Assembly: GCF_022879595.1 (NCBI RefSeq)
Contig: NZ_CP084266.1
Location: forward strand, 868,001 to 932,000
Length of the DNA: 64,000 nucleotides
Direction: 5' to 3'
Source of the DNA: Caballeronia sp. Lep1P3
Lineage (GTDB): Bacteria > Pseudomonadota > Gammaproteobacteria > Burkholderiales > Burkholderiaceae
The notes beneath the pieces were generated by a model. That model saw nothing but the letters and a program-made list of their open reading frames with translations. It ran no database searches and was not told the origin of the DNA. Below, one piece after another: positions 36,277-45,037 of this stretch. Each line of letters begins with the position of its first letter. Positions within the stretch are counted from its first letter, which is position 1. A program made the position numbers and the translations under genes.

Positions 36277-36720
36277 TCACCGATCGACAATGCGGCTCAG
36301 ATTGCCTCGCACGCGCTGCAACAGCGCGATCAGCTGCTCACTTTCCTGCTTGCTCAGTCCCACAAGCGCCTCGGCGGTGACTTTGTCGCCGACGCGCCGC
36401 GCACGGTCGAGCGCTTTCTCGGCCTTGGCAGTCATGCGGACCTGTCTTGCGCGTCGATCATCCGGATCGTCGTGACGCTTGATCCAGCCGCTCTCTTCCA
36501 TCCGGTCGAGCAGCCGCCCTGCGGAAATCGGCGCGACTTCGAGCAAACCCGCAAGCCGCGCCTGATTGACCTCGCCGTAATGCGACAGATACGCGAGCAC
36601 GCGGCATTGCGCACGCGTGAGATCGAGCGACGACTTCGCGAGCGCGTCGAAGCGGTTGCCGCACAAGCGGTCCACATCTGCGACCAGGAAGCCGAAGCGT
36701 TTATCGAGTTGAGTGCTCAT
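36277..36720 (-). CDS. MarR-family transcriptional repressor
   Basis: A 147-aa winged-helix regulator: helix LTRAQCRVLAYLSHYGEVNQARLAGLLEVAPISAGRLLDRMEESGWIKRHDDPDDRRARQVRMT is the MarR DNA-binding core with the DxRA/wing motif DPDDRRAR. It is divergent from a DHA2 efflux pump, with a near-palindrome between them. By analogy with EmrR/MarR it is likely to repress the pump until a drug-like ligand binds. Confidence 0.93.
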   Translation of the reverse strand: MSTQLDKRFGFLVADVDRLCGNRFDALAKSSLDLTRAQCRVLAYLSHYGEVNQARLAGLLEVAPISAGRLLDRMEESGWIKRHDDPDDRRARQVRMTAKAEKALDRARRVGDKVTAEALVGLSKQESEQLIALLQRVRGNLSRIVDR

Positions 36721-36755
36721 CGGGCAATTATAAGGAAGTCCGTCGAACTCGCATT

Positions 36756-36775
36756 ATGATAAGCTGGCTTACTAT
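36756..36775. promoter_or_regulatory. palindrome between marR and efflux gene, likely MarR operator
   Basis: ATGATAAGCTGGCTTACTAT: half-sites ATAAGC and GCTTAC around a 2-base centre, with extra matches outside, 20 bp with two imperfect pairs. It lies 36 bases before the MarR start on one side and about 30-50 bases before the transporter start on the other. Confidence 0.55.
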
Positions 36776-36805
36776 CTATGCACGCCGCGAACCGTGACGC
36801 ATCCC

Positions 36806-38338
36806 ATGTCATCACACACATCGACGCAAAGCGCGCCGCTGAACCGCACCATGCTGACGGTCTCGATCATGCTCGCGACGCTGATCCAGACGCTCGACAG
36901 CACCATCGCCAACGTGGCGCTGCCGCACATGCAGGGCGCGCTGTCGGCATCGCAGGACGAGATCACATGGGTGCTCACGTCGTACATCGTCGCGGCGGCC
37001 ATTGCCACGCCGCTCACCGGATGGCTGGCGGATCAGCTAAGCGTGAAGCGGCTCCTGTGCATGGCTATCGCCGGCTTCACGGTGGCGTCGGCGCTGTGCG
37101 GTCTGTCCGAGTCGCTGACGCAGATCGTCGCGTCCCGGCTGTTGCAGGGCATTTTCGGCGCGGCGCTGGTGCCGCTCTCACAATCCATTCTGCTGGACAT
37201 CAATCCGCCCGAAAAACAAGGGCAGGCCATGGCCGTCTGGGGCATGGGCGTGATGGTCGGCCCGATCCTCGGCCCGACGCTCGGCGGCTGGCTTACCGAC
37301 AGCTACAACTGGCGCTGGGTCTTTTTCATCAATGTGCCGATCGGCGCGTTCGCTCTGTTCGGCGTGCTGACGTTCTTGCCGACGCAGGCAGCGCGCCGCG
37401 CTGTCACCTTCGATGCCTTTGGCTTCGCGACGCTCGGCCTCGCCATCGGCGCATTCCAGGCGATGCTCGATCGCGGCGAGCAGCTCGACCGGTTCGGCTC
37501 GATGGAGATCCGCATCGAGGCGATCATCGCGGCATTGAGCTTCGTGTTTTTCATCGCGCATACGGCTACCGCTGGCGCGCGCTCGTTCTTCAAATACGAG
37601 CTCCTAAGGGACCGCAACTTCGCGACGGGAACATGCTTCATCTTCGTGATCGGCGCCGTGATGTACGCAACGCGCGCGCTCTTGCCGCCGATGTTGCAGA
37701 ACCTGATGAACTATCCTGTCGCGACGACGGGCCTCGTCACCGCGCCGAGCGGTGCTGGAACGATGATCGCGATGCTGATTGCCGGCCGCTTGCTCAAGCG
37801 TATCGATGCGCGGCTGTTATTGCTCGCAGGCTTTCTCATCTCGGCCTTCGCGCTCTGGCAGATGATGCATTACACGATCGTGCTGTCGCCATCGGACATC
37901 GTCTGGCCGGGCGTGGTTCAGGGATTCGGGCTGGGCTTCGTGTTCGTGCCGCTGTCCGCGCTGACGTTCTCGACGCTCAACGCCGCGCTGCGCGCAGACG
38001 GAACGGCAACGTACAGCCTGATGCGCAACATTGGCAGCAGCATCGGCATTTCCATCGTGCAGACGTTGATGACGCGAAACACGCAGGTCGCGCACGCGGA
38101 CCTTGCCGCGCATATCACTGCTTTCAATCCAGCGATGCAGTCGATTCTCGCCACCGGGTCGATGCGGGAAATAGCGCTGTTGAATGAGACCGTCACGCAG
38201 CAGGCGGCGATGATCGCTTACCTGGACGACTTCAAGTTGATGTTCGTCGCGACGCTGCTCGTCATGCCGCTGATTCTGCTCATTCGGCCGTCGCGCCGTG
38301 CAGCGGATAAATCGCTGGCGCATGCGGCGATGGATTAA
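36806..38338 (+). CDS. MFS drug efflux transporter, DHA2 (EmrB/QacA) family
   Basis: About 510 aa with 14 predicted membrane segments. TM1 has IQTLDSTIANVALPHMQGAL, then GWLADQLSVKRLLCMAIAG (motif A) and GMGVMVGPILGPTLGGWLTDSYNWRWVFFINVPIG (motif C), all EmrB-type. A GTG at 36794 in frame is an alternative start; neither has a clear ribosome-binding site. No EmrA/HlyD adaptor is adjacent. Divergent from and probably repressed by the MarR protein. Confidence 0.93.
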   Translation: MSSHTSTQSAPLNRTMLTVSIMLATLIQTLDSTIANVALPHMQGALSASQDEITWVLTSYIVAAAIATPLTGWLADQLSVKRLLCMAIAGFTVASALCGLSESLTQIVASRLLQGIFGAALVPLSQSILLDINPPEKQGQAMAVWGMGVMVGPILGPTLGGWLTDSYNWRWVFFINVPIGAFALFGVLTFLPTQAARRAVTFDAFGFATLGLAIGAFQAMLDRGEQLDRFGSMEIRIEAIIAALSFVFFIAHTATAGARSFFKYELLRDRNFATGTCFIFVIGAVMYATRALLPPMLQNLMNYPVATTGLVTAPSGAGTMIAMLIAGRLLKRIDARLLLLAGFLISAFALWQMMHYTIVLSPSDIVWPGVVQGFGLGFVFVPLSALTFSTLNAALRADGTATYSLMRNIGSSIGISIVQTLMTRNTQVAHADLAAHITAFNPAMQSILATGSMREIALLNETVTQQAAMIAYLDDFKLMFVATLLVMPLILLIRPSRRAADKSLAHAAMD

Positions 38339-38474
38339 GCGAGCGGCGCGGAAAGTCCATTTGGATCGTTGCAAGGCGTATTTCAGCCGCCGCTGCCTTG
38401 ATCGCGGCAACTGTCTTTGCTTTACTGAAGACGGTCGTCGGTCATGACTTCATCGCTGTACGGTGCTTAACACC

Positions 38475-39848
38475 ATGCCACGATTGCCTTCCCTTCTCGA
38501 ACAGACACTGAGCGCCCTCACGCGTCGCTACCGGTTGCCCGAACTCGACGTCGATTCAGCCGATCGTCAGAAACTCAGTCCCGACACAGCAGTCGCTATC
38601 GCGATCGAACGAGTTCGCGTCGCGACGGCGGCGCGCGCTGCGCTGAACGCCACGTTGAATCACGATTTCTGTGAGTCCCTCGCGCGGCTTATAGAGGCTG
38701 TGGTGCATCCGCAAACTGGAGAGGCCGTTTATCAGGCCGCCATTCTTCGCTACCGCGAAGCGACGGTGCGCGAATATGCAGCCTTGTCCTCTCATGCGGA
38801 ACGTGATCGACGTTTGATCCATGCCGCCTTCAACACGATTGCGCATCCGGCGCGCTTGCAGCGCATGGCCGCCGGAACACTACGTGAAGCGCTAACTCGG
38901 CTGTATGCGTCGGCGATGTCATCGTCCTGGATAGAGTTCGAAGACGGTGCGCGGCGTCTGCTGGAAGCGTCGGCATCCGATGGCGAAGCGCCCGTCAGAC
39001 AGCGCATTCAGCGACTCCTTGACAGTGAACCGCTGACGCGATTGCAACGTCTGCAAGCGCTTGAAGCCGACCAACTCGTCCGCCGCTATCGATCGCTGTG
39101 GGAGCAACAAGGGCCCGTTTCCGGGAGCGCAGCCGCCGCCGAGCAGGGCATCGCTTCCAAGCAGCGCGGCGATGAAATCGAAGCGCTGGCCGCGGGTGCG
39201 CTTCGGGCGCTGGCCGAGCGACTCGAGCGCGAAGACCCACCGATGACCTACCGCGTCGTCACGTCGTTGCGCGTACCGGCATCGCTTCCTTCGAGTCACG
39301 AGCACGCCAAGACGGAATGGGACGTCGTCCTCTTACAACATGCCGCGGCCGCCGACGAAACATCCGTCTGGGATATTGCCCTTCTGCTCGAAGCCAAGGC
39401 GTCCGTGCATGCAGCCTCGACTGATTTTCCCCGGCTCTTACGCGGTTTGCGCTTGCTCGCGGCAGCGGATGAAAGCACGGTCTATGTGTTTCCGACTCGA
39501 GAAAGCGCGGTGCGCATCTCCGGCGCGTCGTTGAGCGCACTGTCCAGCGAAACAAACCGTCTTGCCGATGCAGTGCTCTATTGCTGTGATGCATCCGCCG
39601 ATGCGGCTCCGCGACTCCTCAATGCAGCCAACAGAATGCATCTTCTACTCGCGCCGGCCAGCCTGGCCTACGCCAGCACCATGATGGAAGCCGGACGTCC
39701 GGATGCAGCCACGCTTGAACCGGTATGGCGCGACCTGCTCGAATCACCGCGATGGAGCATCGTGCTTGATCAATACCCGATGCTGCAACAGGTGCGGGAA
39801 CTGACGGTTCATATCGACGACCTCTTAGCCGCGATCAAAACGTCGTAG
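38475..39848 (+). CDS. conserved hypothetical protein with probable PD-(D/E)XK nuclease-like domain
   Basis: A 457-aa soluble protein from ATG 38475 (GTG 38463 also possible). The N-terminal ~215 residues are helical with no recognised family. The C-terminal part has the layout of PD-(D/E)XK enzymes: a GDEIEALAAGAL helix (Glu236), strand KTEWDVVLL (Asp283), strand ALLLEAKAS (Glu306-x-Lys308), then a helix DFPRLLRGLRLLA. From memory, relatives in Burkholderiaceae are sometimes labelled DAHP synthase; I see no DAHP synthase motif. It is a single gene with no methylase, helicase or toxin partner nearby, so its role is open. Confidence 0.6.
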   Translation: MPRLPSLLEQTLSALTRRYRLPELDVDSADRQKLSPDTAVAIAIERVRVATAARAALNATLNHDFCESLARLIEAVVHPQTGEAVYQAAILRYREATVREYAALSSHAERDRRLIHAAFNTIAHPARLQRMAAGTLREALTRLYASAMSSSWIEFEDGARRLLEASASDGEAPVRQRIQRLLDSEPLTRLQRLQALEADQLVRRYRSLWEQQGPVSGSAAAAEQGIASKQRGDEIEALAAGALRALAERLEREDPPMTYRVVTSLRVPASLPSSHEHAKTEWDVVLLQHAAAADETSVWDIALLLEAKASVHAASTDFPRLLRGLRLLAAADESTVYVFPTRESAVRISGASLSALSSETNRLADAVLYCCDASADAAPRLLNAANRMHLLLAPASLAYASTMMEAGRPDAATLEPVWRDLLESPRWSIVLDQYPMLQQVRELTVHIDDLLAAIKTS

Positions 39849-39913
39849 ACGTGAGTGTTTCGTGTGCTCTTGCGCACGCGTACCGAAGCAGGCCTTGCCG
39901 CTAGTTGAACGGT

Positions 39914-40187
39914 ATTGCAAGGGGTCCTCGATGCAGATCGGCAACTCGCGCACCCGCCGTCCTGTCGCGTGATAGACCGCGTTGCCTATCGCTGGATTCA
40001 TGCCGACGATGCGAATCCTCCCCAGCCCCTTCGCGCATAGCGGATTCCCTGCACATCGGCTTCCGCCGACATGATGACGTCGACGTGGGCCGACATCCGC
40101 GTCTCCTTCAGCAGCACCATCCCGACGATGCGCGGCGTTTCCAACGACGCCCGTGGCCCACCCAAAGAAGTACATTAGAGCAGTCAT
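39914..40187 (-). pseudogene. C-terminal remnant of xanthine dehydrogenase-family molybdenum-binding subunit
   Basis: On the minus strand, 39914-40050 encodes LGRIRIVGMNPAIGNAVYHATG and RRVRELPICIEDPL, the characteristic last ~40 residues of the XDH/aldehyde oxidase large subunit (usual form: KGLGEIGIVG...AIANAVFHATGKRVRELPI). Just upstream, the recognisable ETRMSAHVDVIMSAEADVQGI-like part lies in a different frame, so there is at least one frameshift, and the remaining ~700 residues are missing. It lies against the start-proximal end of nothing intact: the gene is dead. Confidence 0.75.
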
Positions 40188-40576
40188 ACGTTTCTGTTTG
40201 CCGAACGCAGATCATCGCGTGCTTCTTGTGCGAGCGCTTCGTAATGCTTGCGAAACTCACTCAACTCCTTCTGATCGAGTTCTTCGAGATCGAGCAAAGC
40301 GTTATGCGCCGTGTCCATGGCGCGGATGATCTCGTCCAGCTTGATCTGCATTGCCGCGGTGTCACGGTTTTGCGTGTTCTGGATCAGAAACACCATGAGG
40401 AAAGTGACGATGGTCGTCGAAGTATTGATGACGAGCTGCCACGTGTCGCTGAAGTGAAACAGCGGGCCGGAGATGCCCCAGACGAGCACCAGACCGACAG
40501 CAATGACAAAAGTCGATGCACGGCCCGCGAGGCGCGCCAAGCCGTTCGAGAACTTAAGAAACCAGGAAGTCTTCAT
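40184..40576 (-). CDS. low-affinity iron permease family protein
   Basis: A 130-aa protein with two membrane helices (FVIAVGLVLVWGISGPLF and VINTSTTIVTFLMVFLIQ) and the highly typical motif VTFLMVFLIQNTQNRDTAAMQIKLDEIIRA, followed by a coiled C-terminal region rich in Glu/Leu. This is the small bacterial form of the low-affinity iron permease family; transport function in bacteria is not proven. ATG at 40576; the stop lies at the edge of the XDH remnant. Confidence 0.92.
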   Translation of the reverse strand: MKTSWFLKFSNGLARLAGRASTFVIAVGLVLVWGISGPLFHFSDTWQLVINTSTTIVTFLMVFLIQNTQNRDTAAMQIKLDEIIRAMDTAHNALLDLEELDQKELSEFRKHYEALAQEARDDLRSANRNV

Positions 40577-41037
40577 GGCTCATGGCTCCGTTATCGCGTT
40601 CTGCTGCTAGCGTCTCTTAGACCACAATTCCCAGCTGATGCCGGCGTCTCCCCGCTTCGCTTTCCGCAACGTATCAAGGAAAGGAATCACACGGTGGCCG
40701 CGCTCAACTCACGTTGTGATGTGCCTCCGATATAGCGCAGCCGCATGAACGCGTCAAGGATTGACGAGGACGGCGGTCTGCATCGCTATGTGTCGACGAA
40801 GTCGCATCAACCGGCGGAGTCAGCGATGACCAAGTTCTGTCACCCGCGTGCGGATAGCGTGGCTAGTTTCGTTTCGTCGCACATTTCGCCGCGTGAAACT
40901 ATCGCCGTTCCCTACGGATGCGCGGCGGCGCACATATCCGGCTTGAACGCTCGCGACGCACCGCCTACAGTTAGCTTCGGACTTCCAGCGTGACTAAGCG
41001 GCCCTTAACTTCATGCATATCAAACGAAGGATGCGAT
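40577..41037. other. intergenic region with no supported gene
   Basis: About 460 bases between the iron permease family gene and the frameshifted methyltransferase. Short plus-strand frames (for example from 40745) lack ribosome-binding sites and known motifs. It presumably contains promoters for both divergent genes. Codon use in the frames looks random, in keeping with a decayed stretch. Confidence 0.45.
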
Positions 41038-42073
41038 ATGGAGAGCGCCCCAGCGTCCGAAGTCACTCATTTCCCGTCTCCCGAACGGCTACTCCAGACT
41101 GGCATGGCCTTCTGGGCGTCGAAGACGCTGCTTTCCGCAGTCGAACTCGGTGTGTTTACCGAACTGGCCAACGGTCCGCGCGAAGCATGCGACCTGATCG
41201 GTGCACTCGGCCTGCATGCGCGTTCGGCGCACGACTTCCTGGATGCCCTTGTCGCGCTTCAGTTGCTGGACCGCAAAGGATCGGGTTATGAAAATACGCC
41301 CGAGACCAGCCTCTTTCTCGATAAGGGCAAGCCGAGCTACGTTGGCGGTCTGCTGGAGATGGCGAATGCACGACTTTATCCGTTCTGGGGCTCGCTAACC
41401 GAAGCACTGGTCACAGGACGCCCGCAAAACGAGGCAAAGCGCGGAGGGAATCCTTTTGACGCGATTTACCGCGACGAAGCGTCATTGCGGGGCTTCCTGC
41501 AGGGAATGACGGGCGTCAGCCTTGGCGCCGCGCGCGCAATCGCACAGCAATTTCCCTGGGCCGATTACGGCACGTTCATAGACATCGGTGCAGCTCAGGG
41601 CGCCTTGCCAGTGCAGGTTGCCCTCGCGCATGCGCATCTGACAGGCGGCGGTTTCGACTTGCCGGCCGTCGGGCCGATCTTCGACGAGTATGTCGCCGAC
41701 CACGGCCTCACAGAGCGGCTGCGCTTCTATCCGGGCGACTTCTTCAAGGACGAATGTCCGTCGGCCGATGTGCTGGTCATGGGACACATTCCTGCACGAT
41801 TGGGCGTTGCCGCAAAAGCTCGAATTGCTCGGCAAGTGCTACGCCGCGTTACCGTCGGGTGGCGCGCTCATCGTGTACGACGCGGTGATCGACGACGAAC
41901 GTCGGAAGAACGCTTTCGGCTTGTTGATGAGCCTGAACATGCTCATCGAAACGCCAGGTGGCTTCGACTACACGGGCGCGCAATGCCGGCAATGGATGGA
42001 GGAAACAGGATTCAAAGCGGTGCGTGTCGAGCCACTAGCCGGACCGGATTCAATGGTCATCGGTTTCAAGTGA
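41038..42073 (+). pseudogene. frameshifted SAM-dependent O-methyltransferase
   Basis: An O-methyltransferase-family gene (dimerisation domain [29 protein letters not shown] motif [20 protein letters not shown]) reads in one frame from ATG 41038 to about 41790 (ADVLVMGHI), then continues in the +1 frame ([20 protein letters not shown] ... [10 protein letters not shown]). One extra C in ATTCCTGCAC near 41791 explains it. Without the shift it would be about 345 aa, normal for the family. AAGGA precedes the ATG. Either a real inactivating mutation or a sequencing error; neighbours show other decay. Confidence 0.85.
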
Positions 42074-42210
42074 CTGCGTGGCCGGCGCTCGAAGCACCCG
42101 TCAGGCAAAGAGGCTGCTGAGCAATTGATCGCTTTATGTCGATCTTTGTGGTCCTAATGGTTTCCTCGCCATTTCTAGCCTGCGGATACGCCGAGCACCT
42201 TATTGCGGAA

Positions 42211-43125
42211 CTACGCATTCCTACTCTGCCCACGCTGATGGCCCGCCTTCAGTGCCTCAACCACTAGCTCAACAGCCCGCGATGCTTTCCGCCGACTCGG
42301 GTAGTAAATGTGATGTCCAACAAACGTCGGACACCAGTCTTCGAGTACCCATGCCAGCTTTCCGGCGTGAACGCGCTCCTCAACCAGATCCCTCGGCACA
42401 TACGCGAGGCCGAGGCCGCCAAGCGCCGCTTCGACCATCTGATAAACGCTGTTGAACGTAAGTTGCCCTTCGACCCGCACCTGCAGTTCTCGCCGCCCCT
42501 TGCGTAATTCCCACGGAAGCAACGATTCTCGTGTCGGCAATCGGAGATTGATGCAGTTATGCATTATGAGGTCCCGCGGCGTCCTCGCGGGAGGCCTGGA
42601 CCGCAGGTAGCCCAGCGAACCGACAATCGACATCGTCATGTCCGGCGCGATGCGCACTGCGACCATGTCCTTCGCCACCTGGTCGCCGAGCCGCACGCCG
42701 ATGTCGAACCGGTCGGCCACGATATCGGCTAAACCGTAGTCATTCAGCAACTCGATTTTGACTTCGGGATATTGGCGCAATAAAGGCTGTAGTCGTGGCC
42801 AAACATACGTGTTGGCTGCGTAATCCGTGGTGGTGATGCGAACGGTGCCACTCGGCCGATCCGTCGATCCGCGCAACGCGTCTACTTCGGCCTCGATTTC
42901 CTCGAAGCGTGGTCTGATGGCAGATAGAAGTCGTTGCCCCGCCTCGGTCAGCGAGACGCTACGAGTCGTTCGCATCAGCAGTTGCAAGCCGATGCGTCTC
43001 TCGAGGCCTGCGACGGTCCTGCTCAGCGCGGACTGGGATACGCCCAGTTGCGCGGCCGCGCGTGTGAAGCTGCTCTCCCGCGCAACGGTGATGAACGCGA
43101 CAAGGTCATTAAAGTCTTCCTTCAT
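42211..43125 (-). CDS. LysR-family transcriptional regulator
   Basis: A 304-aa LTTR of the AaeR/DmlR-like subgroup: MKEDFNDLVAFITVARESSFTRAAAQLGVSQSALSRTVAGLE winged HTH, then the effector domain with GTVRITTTDYAANTYVWPRL and PVKIELLNDYGLADIVADRFDIGVRLG (PEVKIELL here). GGAG lies 6 bases before ATG 43125. Divergent from the cupin gene at 43235, its most likely target. Confidence 0.92.
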   Translation of the reverse strand: MKEDFNDLVAFITVARESSFTRAAAQLGVSQSALSRTVAGLERRIGLQLLMRTTRSVSLTEAGQRLLSAIRPRFEEIEAEVDALRGSTDRPSGTVRITTTDYAANTYVWPRLQPLLRQYPEVKIELLNDYGLADIVADRFDIGVRLGDQVAKDMVAVRIAPDMTMSIVGSLGYLRSRPPARTPRDLIMHNCINLRLPTRESLLPWELRKGRRELQVRVEGQLTFNSVYQMVEAALGGLGLAYVPRDLVEERVHAGKLAWVLEDWCPTFVGHHIYYPSRRKASRAVELVVEALKAGHQRGQSRNA

Positions 43126-43234
43126 TAATGCTCCAGAGCATAAGGGCATTCCGATTTTGCCATCTAGTCACCGGATCTACTCATGATTACATTAAGCACA
43201 GTTGGATAACGCTGTTCTTAACGAAGAGGATGAA

Positions 43235-43645
43235 ATGGAACTGAAACGCGCAGGCTCGCAGCCGTCGATGAAAGGCCCTGAGGAATGGTTCACCGGTACG
43301 GTTCGGATCGACCCGCTCAACGCGCCCCCGCCACCCGCGCGCGTGTCGTGCGCCGCCGTGACTTTTGAGCCGGGAGCGCGCACTGCGTGGCATACGCATC
43401 CGCTCGGTCAGACGCTACTCGTCACGGCGGGATGCGGGTGGACGCAGTGTGAAGGCGAGGCGCGCGTCGAGATCCGCGCGGGCGATGTGATCTGGTGCCC
43501 GCCGGGTCACAAACACTGGCATGGCGCGACATCGACAACTGCAATGACGCACATCGCCATTCAGGAATCGCTTGACGGTAAGAACGTCGAGTGGCTGGAG
43601 AAAGTCACGGACGAGCAGTATCACGGTGGCAGCGTGCAGAAGTGA
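43235..43645 (+). CDS. cupin-domain protein
   Basis: A 136-aa small beta-barrel protein with both cupin motifs: motif 1 [23 protein letters not shown] (HxH...) and motif 2 [16 protein letters not shown], so a metal site (His, His, Glu-like, His) is likely. Small cupins of this type, often next to LysR and SDR genes, are called carboxymuconolactone- or quercetinase-like; the activity is not known. A GAAGAGG sits upstream of the ATG at 43235. Confidence 0.9.
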   Translation: MELKRAGSQPSMKGPEEWFTGTVRIDPLNAPPPPARVSCAAVTFEPGARTAWHTHPLGQTLLVTAGCGWTQCEGEARVEIRAGDVIWCPPGHKHWHGATSTTAMTHIAIQESLDGKNVEWLEKVTDEQYHGGSVQK

Positions 43646-43756
43646 TGAGTTAGACATTGCCGCCGCGTTGTTGCTGTCTGCGTCGTTGGTAGCGTCGGCG
43701 GCAGGCATCGAAAGCGAGCCCGTATGGATCGTCACGACTAACTCGCTCTGCCGAGA

Positions 43757-43966
43757 TTGAACCGGTCAATCATCAACGTTTCCTCCGTCGCCGGTCACAA
43801 GATAAGTCCCGGAGCGCCGTCTATGCGGGCACAAACTGGGCGTTGCGCCATCTCGGAAGACCTTTGGCAAGGAGCTAAATCGTGGTTTCGCCGGGAGCAG
43901 TCGCGAGAGAACCAACCGACGCCGATCGCCCGCAAGCACGCCGTTAAGCGCCCACCGCTCATGTGA
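43757..43966 (+). pseudogene. short SDR remnant
   Basis: Within the ~400-base spacer 43646-44053, the frame beginning at 43757 reads NRSIINVSSVAGHKISPGA and, after a frame change, AVYAGTNWALRHL-like sequence before returning to ISEDLWQGAKSWFR. This is the Ser-Tyr-Lys region of a short-chain dehydrogenase (usual: GSIINVSSVAGH...AVYAATKxAVRAISEGLRQE), with Lys lost and no start or Rossmann domain. The rest of the spacer holds nothing I can support. Confidence 0.65.
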
Positions 43967-44053
43967 TTTTTTCTCCTCCAGTGCGGAAATCATTTCGTTC
44001 GATGCGGGACGAAGGCGAGCCTATATTCGTGCTCACTTCCCCGACACGCAAAG

Positions 44054-44709
44054 ATGAAAATAATGACGAAAGAGACACCTGTTGCGATCATCACGGGCGC
44101 GGCGAGCGGCATTGCCCAGGCGAGCGCGCAACGCCTGGCGCGCCGCGGTCATCGCGTAGTGATCGCGGATCTTCACGAATCCGCCGCCGACGACACCGCG
44201 CAGTCCATTCGCGCGAGCGGATTCGATGCGTTGCCCGTCGCGGTCGATGTCGCCAGCGAGACGAGCGTGCAAGCGATGGTCCGAACCGTGGTCTCGGAGT
44301 GGGGCCGCATCGACGCGCTGGTGAATAGCGCGGGCGTCGAGAGCGCGAAGGCGTTTCTGGACATCACGCCCGACGAATTCCGCCGCGTGCTCGAAGTCGA
44401 CACGACGGGAACATGGCTGTGCTGTCAGGAGGCGATTCGCCAGATGGTCACGCAGAAGAGCGGCTCGATCGTGGATCTCAGTTCGATCGCGGGGCAAAAA
44501 GGCGGCGGCATGCTCGGCACCGCGGCGTACGCCACGTCCAAGGGCGCCATTCTCGCGATGACGAAATCGCTCGCGCGCGAGTTCGCGAAGTCGGGAATAC
44601 GCGTGAACGCGGTCGCTCCTGCGTTCACGCTCACGGACTTCGTGCGCCGTCAGCTCGCGACGAAACGCGGGGGCTTCATCGATTCGATCTACGCGGCGAC
44701 GCCGATGGC
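44054..44709 (+). pseudogene. SDR gene truncated at its 3' end (first part of a chimeric pseudogene)
   Basis: From ATG 44054 an SDR reads normally: VAIITGAASGIAQASAQRLA (Rossmann), VNSAGVESAKAFLDI, SGSIVDLSSIAGQ, AAYATSKGAILAMTKSLA (YxxxK) and NAVAPAFTLTDFV, up to IYAATPM at about 44705. The final ~35 residues expected of a 250-aa SDR are missing; the frame then runs into unrelated, unconserved sequence. The active site is present, so a truncated product could be made, but loss of the C-terminal segment makes activity doubtful. Confidence 0.8.
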
Positions 44710-45037
44710 GCCTATCCAAAGGCAGCGGAGGTCATTGCGGGCGAGTAGTCGAGCGGCACCTTTCTCGCGCTGCCCGGCGAAACGGATGCCCTCAAGGAAC
44801 GCGCACGCGTCGCGCGCGTCGACTCGTTGCCGCCGGTGCTGGAGCCGTCGCTGAAAGCGCGTTCGTCGAACGTAGGGAACCGGCGAAGCTCTGCTATCGC
44901 GTTTCCTGTCGACAACGTCGGCGCGAATCTGCCCGCGCATCTGTCCACCATCGGGGGCAACCTCTTCGAACTCGGCGAAATCACGGGCTTGCGGTTGCTC
45001 CATATCGACATGCCTGGCGAGTACGCGCAGCAATGGC
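44708..45037 (+). pseudogene. N-terminal fragment of a RuBisCO-like protein with an in-frame amber codon
   Basis: In the frame carrying KAAEVIAGE, TAG (44747-44749), SSGTFLALPGETDALK and, further on, PVDNVGANLPAHLSTIGGNL-FELGEITGLRLLHIDMP. This matches the N-terminal domain of RuBisCO-like proteins (usual AEVIAGEQSSGTF..., NVG..LP.L..T.AGNLFEL...SGLRLLDI). The TAG stands where Gln is expected, so one C-to-T change (CAG to TAG) would explain it. Start region and the whole TIM-barrel are absent. Confidence 0.7.
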
